From Acidobacteriota bacterium (GTDB taxonomy: Bacteria > Acidobacteriota > UBA890): a DNA stretch of 14,296 nt. Shown here piece by piece: positions 1-8,853 of the stretch. The DNA lies in contig JADFNY010000043.1 of the NCBI GenBank assembly GCA_022563115.1, positions 1-14,296 of the forward strand, read 5' to 3'. A program made the translations under genes and the position numbers. A model generated the notes under the pieces. The model was not told the origin of the DNA and ran no database searches. It was given only the letters and a program-made list of their open reading frames with translations. Position 1 is the stretch's first letter; every line of letters begins with the position of its first letter.

Positions 1-1007
1 GCATCACGTTCGTCCGTCACGACGGCCGCCGCGAGGGCCGCGGATGCTTCCTTGGCGAGGCGCCGGGCCTCGGAATCGTCGGCATAGGCGGCAATGATGT
101 CTTGGACCAAGGGGTGTCGAACGACGTCGCGCTGGTCGAACTCGACAAAGCCGATGCCGCGGATCTTCTTCAGCAGGCGGTGGGCCTCGATCAGCCCGGA
201 CGGCCGGCCGGCCGGCAAGTCGATTTGGGTCACATCGCCAGTGATCACGGCGCGGGATTCCATCCCGATCCGGGTCAGGAACATCTTCATTTGCTCGGCA
301 GTAGTGTTTTGGGCCTCGTCAAGAATGACGAACGAGTCCGCCAACGTGCGACCCCGCATGAAGGCCAGCGGTGCGATCTCGATGTGGCCGCGTTCGATCA
401 GGCGGTTGGCGTGGTCGACGTCGATCAGGTCGTAGAGCGCGTCGTGCAGCGGCCGCAGGTACGGGTTGACCTTCTCGTACATGTCGCCGGGCAGGAAACC
501 GAGCTTCTCCCCCGCCTCGATCGCCGGTCGCGCCAGGATGACGCGCCGTACCTTGCGGTGGTTGAGCGCTTCCATCGCCATGGCCATCGCCAGGTAGGTC
601 TTCCCGGTGCCTGCCGGGCCGATGCCGAAGACGATGTCGTGGCTGCGAATGGCCTCGATGTACAGCTTCTGGTTGGCCCCCTGCGGACGCACCAATCGAT
701 CGCGCGCCGTCTGGATGCCGCCATCGCCGAAGAAGCGCTCCAGCGAAACCTGGGGCGCGTCCTTGGCGATCCGCAGCGCTATTTGCACATCATGGTCCTT
801 GAGCTCGTAGCCGTTGGCGATGAGCGCACCGAGCTCGGTCAAGACCTTGGCGGCGATGTCGACGCCATCGTCATCACCTTCGAGAAACACCTCACGGTCG
901 CGTGCCGAGACGGTGATGTCCAGACCCGATTCGAGGTGCCGAAGGTTCTCGTCGTGTACACCGAAGAGGGCCTGCAGCTCCCCTTCGGCGAGAGCGATCT
1001 TTCTCAT
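1..1007 (-). CDS. phoH: PhoH-like P-loop ATPase (3' end cut by window edge)
   Basis: A cytoplasmic PhoH-family ATP-binding protein, the family that includes E. coli YbeZ, linked to RNA metabolism and often encoded next to the rRNA-processing endonuclease YbeY. The frame is open from the ATG at 1007 to the window edge, giving 335 residues. Seen: an N-terminal family region (about 1-110), Walker A GPAGTGKT at residues 130-137, the GEKLGFLPGD and NPYLRPLHDAL stretches typical of the family, Walker B VILDEAQN with Asp230-Glu231, then ITGDVTQIDLP and FDQRDVVRHPLVQ. The family is usually about 320-350 aa, so only a few residues and the stop should be missing. No good Shine-Dalgarno precedes the ATG, and a TTG lies four codons upstream, so the start is less certain than the identity. 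It follows aspS on the same strand but is separated by about 594 bp, so it probably has its own promoter. What lies downstream is outside the window. Confidence 0.95.
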   Translation of the reverse strand, partial: MRKIALAEGELQALFGVHDENLRHLESGLDITVSARDREVFLEGDDDGVDIAAKVLTELGALIANGYELKDHDVQIALRIAKDAPQVSLERFFGDGGIQTARDRLVRPQGANQKLYIEAIRSHDIVFGIGPAGTGKTYLAMAMAMEALNHRKVRRVILARPAIEAGEKLGFLPGDMYEKVNPYLRPLHDALYDLIDVDHANRLIERGHIEIAPLAFMRGRTLADSFVILDEAQNTTAEQMKMFLTRIGMESRAVITGDVTQIDLPAGRPSGLIEAHRLLKKIRGIGFVEFDQRDVVRHPLVQDIIAAYADDSEARRLAKEASAALAAAVVTDERD

Positions 1008-1601
1008 ATATACAAACAACCGCGCTGCCTCGCTGGGAGGTCCACGCGGTCTCCGTGATCTATCAGGCTCGTATGCCCATCGGGGTAAATGCTAGCCGGG
1101 TGGAGGCGCCAATGTCCAGTGGGGCCGGCTTGCCCCTAGCCGGCACCGACGTCCTCCTCGGGCAATGAGCGGGAAGAGTGAGACCAATCGCGCGATTCGC
1201 GTGATTTGTCGAGAGCAGGGGGTGGGCCATCAAGAAATAGAAAAGGTTCCGAGTTGCTGCGGGAGGCGGGAGATCACGAAAACAGGCACCCCAAAGCTAC
1301 TATGGATGGTGGGTTAAACGGAGTTCAATTTTTTCGATTTCCCGCCACCCGCCCCCAGCCTGTCGGCGCTTTCGGCGCTTCCCTGCCCGCTTTGCGCAGA
1401 GGGGGAGACCGGAGCCGGGCGCCAGGGGCGTTCATGTCCCCGGCCCGTCGGACCCGCGGCGAAGTCGAGACCGAAGAGGTTCGGCGTCAACGGCTCTTGC
1501 AGCGAATCTCGAGCCAGCGCTGGGGGATTCCTCGGTCGAGCCCTCGAAGTTCGCAGAGCTAGGTCACTGGTCCGGCGAGGAGGCGCAAGCAACCCCGCTG
1601 T
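1008..1601. other. 594-bp stretch without a convincing gene between aspS and phoH
   Basis: No tRNA, rRNA, tmRNA, SRP RNA or RNase P signature was recognised on either strand, and no frame here codes for a recognisable protein. Seen instead: a possible minus-strand promoter at 1299-1328; a G-rich minus strand at 1341-1360 (tracts of 5, 3, 2 and 3 G); a perfect 9-bp tandem duplication TCGGCGCTT TCGGCGCTT at 1363-1380 on the plus strand; a 12-bp perfect palindrome AATCGCGCGATT at 1186-1197; and on the minus strand AGGAGG (1158-1153) six bases before a GTG that opens a 27-codon frame ending at 1063. I see no hairpin followed by a T-run that would clearly terminate aspS transcription. The 285 bp nearest phoH could be its 5' leader. 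Confidence 0.6.
1299..1328 (-). promoter_or_regulatory. Possible sigma-70-type promoter reading towards phoH
   Basis: On the minus strand TTGAAC (1328-1323) is followed by 18 bases and CATAGT (1304-1299). This matches 5 of 6 bases of the -35 consensus and 4 of 6 of the -10, including the key A and final T. An A-rich run (positions 1329-1340, minus strand AAATCGAAAAAA) lies directly upstream of the -35 and resembles an UP element. In a region this GC-rich such a combination is uncommon. A start near 1291 would leave a leader of about 285 nt before phoH. It could also drive a small RNA. The call rests on motif reading only. Confidence 0.4.
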
Positions 1602-3377
1602 TCAGTCCCCTGGATCGTCCGGGAGGTTCAGCGCGATGTGAAGCTCGTCGAGCTGCTCTTGACCCACCGGTGCGGGCGCCTCGGTCATCAGGTCGGTGGC
1701 GGAGGCGGTCTTCGGAAAGGCGATTACGGCGCGCAGGCTCTTCTGGCCGGAAAGCAGCATGACGATGCGGTCGTATCCCATGGCGATGCCGCCGTGCGGC
1801 GGGGCACCGTACTTGAGGGCATCGAGCAGGAAGCCGAACTGCGACTGGGCTTCCTCGGGGCTGATGCCCAGCGCCGCGAAGACCCGTTGCTGGATATCGT
1901 TGCGGTTGTTGCGGATGCTGCCGCCGCCCAGCTCCATGCCGTTGAGCACGAGGTCGTAGGAACGCGAGCGGACCGCACGGGGGTTCGATTCCAGCATGTC
2001 GAGGTCGTCGGGGTGCGGCGACGTGAAGGGATGATGTCGGGCCGCCATACGGCCCTCTTCCTCGGACGCCTGGAGCAGCGGGAACTCGAGGACCCAGCAG
2101 AACTTGAAGCCGCCATCCTCCGGGATCCAACCCTCCTCGCGGGCAAGGTCCTTGCGGACGGCCCCCATCGTGACGCAAGCGATCTCCCACTCGTCGCCGG
2201 CGATCAGCAAGGCATCCCCCACCCCGGTGCCCGTTGCCTCGCATAGCGCATTGAGGATCTCGTCGCCGAGGAACTTGGCCACCGGCGACTTGAAGCCGTC
2301 TTGGTTGCGTTGGATCCACACCAGACCCTTGGCGCCCTGCGACTTGGCCAGGTCGGTCAGCCTGTCGAGCCGGGCGCGGCCGGCGGCGGCACCGCCGGGC
2401 CAGCGCAGCGCCTTGATCGCGCCTCCGCTCTCGGCGACGGTGCTGAAGGCACGGAACTCGCCATCGCGGACGATGTCGGTGACGTCCTGCAGCTCGTGCC
2501 GGTAGCGCGTGTCGGGGGCATCCGAGCCGAAGCGGTCGAGGGCCTCGCGGAAGGTCATGCGGGGAAACTCGGGGTCAGCCGGCAGGCCGGCGACCTCGAG
2601 AAGGCGCCGCATCATCCCCTCTGTGACCTCGAGGACGTCGTCGGGCTCGACGAAGCTCATCTCGATGTCGATCTGGGTGAACTCCGGTTGGCGGTTGGAG
2701 CGCAGGTCCTCGTCGCGAAAACAGCGCGCCATCTGGAAGTAGCGGTCGAACCCCGAGATCATCAGTAGCTGCTTGAATAGCTGTGGGCTCTGCGGCAAGG
2801 CATAGAACGAGCCCGGGTTGACGCGGCTCGGCACCAGGTAATCGCGCGCTCCCTCGGGCGTGGCGCGGGTCAGGATCGGCGTCTCGATCTCGTAGAAGCC
2901 CTGCTCGTCGAGGTAGTTGCGCACCGCGATCGACATCTTGTGGCGCAGCGCGAGGACGCGCTGCAGCGGCGGACGGCGCAGGTCGAGGTAGCGGTACTTC
3001 AACCGCAGGTCCTCGAGCGCGCCGGAGTCTTCCTCGACCAGGAACGGCGGCGTCTCGGCCTTCGCGAGCGTATCCGCGCGCCTAACGCGCACCTCGATCG
3101 CGCCGGTCGCCAGCCCCTCGTTAACGGTGTCGGCGGGCCGCTCGGCGACCTCGCCCTCGATCTGAACCACCCACTCGGGACGCCATTCCTCGGCGGTGGC
3201 GTGGGGCTCGGCAACCTCTTCGGGGTTGAAAACGAGCTGCACCGAGCCGCTGCGGTCGCGGAGATCGACGAAGATCAGGCCTCCGAGATCGCGGCGTCGC
3301 CATACCCATCCTTGCAGACGAACCTTCTCGCCGGCGTGTTCGGCGCGGAGTTGACCGCATGTATGGGTTCGATGCAT
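1602..3377 (-). CDS. aspS: Aspartate--tRNA ligase, bacterial type
   Basis: Class II synthetase that activates aspartate with ATP and charges tRNA-Asp in the cytoplasm. The 591 residues match the usual bacterial length (about 590). Domains seen: the N-terminal anticodon-binding OB fold with GWVWRRRDLGGLIFVDLRD (about 23-41), class II core motif RATPEGARDYLVPSR, PQSPQLFKQLLMISGFDRY, motif 2 CFRDEDLR with Phe220-Arg221 and QPEFTQID after it, the bacterial GAD insertion (about 290-420), MAARHHPFTSPH, and motif 3 GYDRIVMLL with Arg537. Leu31 sits where discriminating enzymes such as E. coli AspRS carry Leu and the non-discriminating P. aeruginosa enzyme carries His, so charging of tRNA-Asp only is the likelier behaviour (inference). 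The ATG at 3377 is preceded by AGGA with good spacing. It follows hisS by 43 bp, probably in the same transcript, as the last gene of the valS operon. Confidence 0.98.
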   Translation of the reverse strand: MHRTHTCGQLRAEHAGEKVRLQGWVWRRRDLGGLIFVDLRDRSGSVQLVFNPEEVAEPHATAEEWRPEWVVQIEGEVAERPADTVNEGLATGAIEVRVRRADTLAKAETPPFLVEEDSGALEDLRLKYRYLDLRRPPLQRVLALRHKMSIAVRNYLDEQGFYEIETPILTRATPEGARDYLVPSRVNPGSFYALPQSPQLFKQLLMISGFDRYFQMARCFRDEDLRSNRQPEFTQIDIEMSFVEPDDVLEVTEGMMRRLLEVAGLPADPEFPRMTFREALDRFGSDAPDTRYRHELQDVTDIVRDGEFRAFSTVAESGGAIKALRWPGGAAAGRARLDRLTDLAKSQGAKGLVWIQRNQDGFKSPVAKFLGDEILNALCEATGTGVGDALLIAGDEWEIACVTMGAVRKDLAREEGWIPEDGGFKFCWVLEFPLLQASEEEGRMAARHHPFTSPHPDDLDMLESNPRAVRSRSYDLVLNGMELGGGSIRNNRNDIQQRVFAALGISPEEAQSQFGFLLDALKYGAPPHGGIAMGYDRIVMLLSGQKSLRAVIAFPKTASATDLMTEAPAPVGQEQLDELHIALNLPDDPGD

Positions 3378-3420
3378 GTCGTTTCCTAGCAGGGTGCCGA
3401 AAAACTCCTGGGGGTGCCGT

Positions 3421-4728
3421 TTAGCCGGTGTGACCGGTTCCGTGCAATTCCTCGGCGAGCACCGTCGCGAGAATCTCGAGCGACACCTCGTGCTGCTCGC
3501 CGCTTTCCATCATCTTCAAGTTGCAAACTCCTTTTGACAGCTCGTCCGGACCGAGGATCACGGCGGCCGGCGCCCCGGAGCGGTTCGCCGCCTTCATCTG
3601 CGCCTTCATGCTGCGGTCCTGGAAGTCGGCCGTGCAACGCAGGCCGCGACCCCGCAGATCCCGCATGAGTGCCATCGCCTGGGGCATCAGGTCACGGCTG
3701 ACGGTGACAACGTAGCAGTCCAAGCTGGCCGTCTCTGCACCCTCGGGAAGCGCGAGCACGATGCGCTCCAGCCCCGCCGCGAAGCCGACCCCGGGAACGT
3801 CGTCGCCGCCCATCTGCTCGACCAGCCCGTCGTAGCGGCCGCCGCCGAGGAGGGAGTCCTGCGCCCCCAGCGCCGAAGAGGAGATCTCGAACACGGTCCT
3901 CCGGTAGTAATCGAGGCCCCGCACCAGACGCGGCTCGATCGTGTAGCCGACGCCCCAATCGCTCAGATAGCCGCACACCTCGTCGAAGTGGGCCCGGTTC
4001 TGAGGGCTGAGGTGATCGATGATCTTCGGCAGCTTCTCGATCACCGGCTGGTCCTCCGGCTCCTTGCTGTCGAACACCCGCAGCGGATTGACCTCGTGGC
4101 GGCGGCGGGAATCTTCCGACATCTCCCCGAGGAAAACCTTTTGGGCGTCGACGAGCTTCTCCATGTAGGCGGGCCGGTCGTCAACGTCGCCGACGCTGTT
4201 GACGACGAGCCGCAGCGACTCGATCCCGAGGTCGCCCAGCCAAGTCATCGCCATGTCGATGATCTCGGCGTCGAGGGCGGCTGATTCGGAGCCCAGCGCC
4301 TCGACGCCGATTTGATGGAACTGCCGGTAGCGTCCCTTCTGCGGGCGCTCGTATCGGAACATCGGTCCGATGTAGTAGAAGCGCGCGACGTCTTTGCTGT
4401 GCCCGAGCTTGTGCTCGAGGTAGGCGCGGATGACCGGTGGCGTGCCCTCCGGACGCAGGGTCAGATCGTGGCCGCCCAGATCCGTGAAGCGATAGGTTTC
4501 CTTTTGCACGATCTGGGACGTTTCGCCCGTGCCTTTTTCGAACACGACGCTGTCTTCGAAGATCGGCGTGCGCATCTCGCGGAAGCCATAGCGCGCGAAC
4601 GTCTCGCGCGTTGCGCCCTCGACACTCTGCCAACGCTCCACCTCCGGCGAGATGACGTCGCGCGTTCCGCGCGGCGCTCGCAGCGCTTGACGCGCGCCGC
4701 CTTCGGGCTGTTGTTCGGTCTCGCTCAT
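3421..4728 (-). CDS. hisS: Histidine--tRNA ligase
   Basis: Class II synthetase charging tRNA-His, 435 residues, close to the usual 420-440. Seen: the N-terminal APRGTRDV start of the catalytic domain (about 18-25), motif 2 FRYERPQKGRYRQFHQ (124-139), the HisRS-specific RGLDYYRRTVFE (270-281), GGRYDGL (296-302) and motif 3 GFAAGLERI (315-323), followed by the alpha/beta anticodon-binding domain (about 335-435, with FQDRSMKAQMKAANRSGAP). The frame is open a further 72 codons upstream, but that part lies in the preceding gene and has no HisRS character. The ATG at 4728 overlaps the stop of the gamma-CA gene as ATGA, which fits translational coupling. The Shine-Dalgarno inside the upstream gene is weak, which also fits coupling. 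hisS next to aspS is a common bacterial arrangement. Confidence 0.98.
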   Translation of the reverse strand: MSETEQQPEGGARQALRAPRGTRDVISPEVERWQSVEGATRETFARYGFREMRTPIFEDSVVFEKGTGETSQIVQKETYRFTDLGGHDLTLRPEGTPPVIRAYLEHKLGHSKDVARFYYIGPMFRYERPQKGRYRQFHQIGVEALGSESAALDAEIIDMAMTWLGDLGIESLRLVVNSVGDVDDRPAYMEKLVDAQKVFLGEMSEDSRRRHEVNPLRVFDSKEPEDQPVIEKLPKIIDHLSPQNRAHFDEVCGYLSDWGVGYTIEPRLVRGLDYYRRTVFEISSSALGAQDSLLGGGRYDGLVEQMGGDDVPGVGFAAGLERIVLALPEGAETASLDCYVVTVSRDLMPQAMALMRDLRGRGLRCTADFQDRSMKAQMKAANRSGAPAAVILGPDELSKGVCNLKMMESGEQHEVSLEILATVLAEELHGTGHTG

Positions 4729-5279
4729 GCGTCGTCCCACTTGGCCTCGGGCGGGATCATCTGCCCCGCCCCTTCCTTCAGGTACTGCTCCTTGATCTCG
4801 ACGTAGTGACGCCCGTGATCGAGGATCCACTCCACATCTTCGTCGTTGAGCCGGCGTGAAAAACGCGCCGGGCTCCCGACGACGAGTGTCCGCGGCGGCA
4901 CCACCATCCGCGGCGGCACGAAAGCGTTCGCTCCGATGATGCACTCCTCTCCGACGACCGCGCCGTCAAGGACCGTCGCGCTCATGCCGACGAGCGACCG
5001 CCCACCGATGTAACAACCGTGCAGCACCGCCCCGTGCCCGACTGTCACCTGCGAGTCCAGGACGGTGGGTTCCTTGCCCGGAGAGCAATGCAGAATTGTA
5101 CCCTCCTGGATATTGGTCGCGGACCCGATGCGGATCGGACCGACGTCGCCACGCAACACACAGCCGTACCAAACGCTGGCATCGCGGCCGATCTCGACGT
5201 CGCCGATCACCACCACGTCCTCGGCGAGGAACACCGTAGCGTCGATGCGCGGCGTGGAGCCCTGGAACGACCGGATCAT
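4725..5279 (-). CDS. Gamma-carbonic-anhydrase-family protein (left-handed beta-helix)
   Basis: 184-residue hexapeptide-repeat protein of the YrdA/PaaY/gamma-carbonic anhydrase family, which forms trimers with a metal site at each subunit interface. Some members hydrate CO2 to bicarbonate; others have no shown activity. Seen: repeating I/V-G-x-x units over about residues 20-140; the three likely metal ligands His64 (ILHC), His82 and His87 (VGHGAVLHGC); and the partner residues Arg43 and Asp45 (LRGD) and Gln58 (NIQE) that correspond to active-site positions in the Methanosarcina enzyme Cam. The acidic loop of Cam is absent, as in most short bacterial members. The final third is the usual C-terminal helix region. 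The ATG at 5279 overlaps the birA stop (ATGA) and has GAGG five bases upstream. The stop overlaps the hisS start in the same way. The set of ligands suggests an active enzyme, but activity is an inference, and the family also includes similar-looking acyltransferase relatives. Confidence 0.9.
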   Translation of the reverse strand: MIRSFQGSTPRIDATVFLAEDVVVIGDVEIGRDASVWYGCVLRGDVGPIRIGSATNIQEGTILHCSPGKEPTVLDSQVTVGHGAVLHGCYIGGRSLVGMSATVLDGAVVGEECIIGANAFVPPRMVVPPRTLVVGSPARFSRRLNDEDVEWILDHGRHYVEIKEQYLKEGAGQMIPPEAKWDDA

Positions 5280-6070
5280 GACGGCCTCGACCTGATCACT
5301 TCACCGACCGAGATCTCGTGGGTGCCGTCATCGGCCCGCACCCTCAGATGGCCGGCGTCGGTCAGACCGTCGGCGACGCCCTCGATAAGGCCCGCTTCCG
5401 TCTGCACGCTGACGCTGCCGCCGATACTCTCGGGCGACAGCTCCAACCAGCGTTCCCGGATCGGCGCCATGCCGTGCTGGCGCCAGGCCGACTCCCAGGT
5501 GTCGAAGGAGTCGAGCAGAGCCGCCAAGACGTCGAGCCGCGACACCCGATGCCCGAGCTGCAGCTTGACGCTGGTGGCGCGTCCACGCAGCTCGGCGGGA
5601 AAGTCGTCGACCTCGTGGTTGACGTTGACGCCGATGCCGCACACCAGGAAATCGAAACCCTGACCGGTGGTCTCGGCCTCGACCAGAACGCCCGCGATTT
5701 TGCCGTCGAGGATGAAGCAGTCGTTGGGCCAGCGCAACCACGGCTTGCTCGGCAAGAACACGTCGAGCGCTTCCGCCGTGGCGATGCCGGCCACCAGCTG
5801 CACGGCGCTGCCCGATTCGGCCGCCGGAAACTCGGGGCGCAGCAGCAGGGAAACATAGAGGCCGGCGCCGGGCGGCGACACCCAGCGTCGCTGCCAGCGG
5901 CCGCGTCCTTCGGTTTGCTCGTCGGCCACGACCACGGTGCCGTCCGGCTTCCCCTCCCGGCCGAGATCACGGGCTACCTGGTTGGTGGAATCGACGGTGC
6001 CGAAGTAGTGAACCACGGCGCTGAAACGCGACTCCGGCAAGGCGGTAGCGACGTTGGCCAGAGACGGCAT
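5276..6070 (-). CDS. birA: Biotin--[acetyl-CoA carboxylase] ligase, single-domain type
   Basis: Makes biotinyl-5'-AMP and transfers biotin to the lysine of biotin carboxyl carrier domains. 264 residues, with no N-terminal helix-turn-helix, so it should be an enzyme only and not a biotin-operon repressor. Seen: TVDSTNQ (25-31), the biotinyl-AMP loop EGRGRWQRRW (54-63), the LRWPND segment, DGKIAGVLVEAE with the conserved catalytic-region Lys, GIGVNVNH, and a small C-terminal SH3-like domain (from about 215). The loop carries Gln60 where E. coli GRGRRG has its last Gly. The ATG at 6070 lies one base after the valS stop. The frame is open upstream of it, but that stretch is valS coding sequence in another frame. 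The stop overlaps the next ATG. Carboxylases use bicarbonate, which makes the coupled gamma-CA gene downstream a plausible partner (inference). Confidence 0.93.
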   Translation of the reverse strand: MPSLANVATALPESRFSAVVHYFGTVDSTNQVARDLGREGKPDGTVVVADEQTEGRGRWQRRWVSPPGAGLYVSLLLRPEFPAAESGSAVQLVAGIATAEALDVFLPSKPWLRWPNDCFILDGKIAGVLVEAETTGQGFDFLVCGIGVNVNHEVDDFPAELRGRATSVKLQLGHRVSRLDVLAALLDSFDTWESAWRQHGMAPIRERWLELSPESIGGSVSVQTEAGLIEGVADGLTDAGHLRVRADDGTHEISVGEVIRSRPS

Positions 6071-6071
6071 C

Positions 6072-8762
<2,691 letters not shown>

Positions 8763-8838
8763 CTCGTCTCCGGCGGTTGATGCAGGTTTCCACTGGTCGG
8801 CCATTTCGGAAAAGACGGTTAGAATTGCGTGGGCACGA

Positions 8839-8844
8839 ATTATA
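8839..8844 (-). promoter_or_regulatory. -10 box for valS, shared palindrome with the rsmA promoter
   Basis: The 8-bp palindrome ATTATAAT at 8839-8846 gives a full consensus TATAAT on the minus strand at 8844-8839. Transcription would start near 8832, about 70 nt before the valS ATG. No good -35 is visible 16-18 bases upstream (that region is already rsmA coding sequence), so an activator or a -35-weak promoter would be needed. This call is weaker than the plus-strand one. Confidence 0.4.
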
Positions 8845-8846
8845 AT
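8841..8846 (+). promoter_or_regulatory. -10 box for rsmA-uppP-ftsK, predicting a leaderless mRNA
   Basis: A perfect TATAAT in a very GC-rich setting. The end of the box is only 7 bases before the GTG of rsmA at 8854, exactly where transcription should begin. The -35 is weak: TTAGAA at 8819-8824, 16 bases upstream, matches 3 of 6. No purine-rich ribosome-binding site lies between the box and the GTG (the bases are CCCCGCC), as expected for a leaderless start. Confidence 0.55.
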
Positions 8847-8853
8847 CCCCGCC

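Noticed and set aside
102..1058. Long open frame on the plus strand (318 codons)
   Set aside because: It is antisense to phoH, whose Walker motifs and family blocks are clear. Its peptide has no recognisable domain and reads as the mirror of a GC-rich gene.
1320..1340. T-run on the plus strand as a terminator
   Set aside because: No stable hairpin lies immediately upstream on the plus strand, and no plus-strand gene ends here.
1206..1592. Open frames on both strands in the aspS-phoH spacer (about 118 and 92 codons)
   Set aside because: Arg/Pro/Ser-rich compositions, no ribosome-binding site of note, TTG start for one, and no family resemblance. High GC alone gives such frames.
3392..3419. 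Direct repeat GGGTGCCG at 3392-3399 and 3412-3419 between hisS and aspS
   Set aside because: Only 8 bp and two copies, direct rather than inverted, so neither a terminator nor a clear regulatory element.
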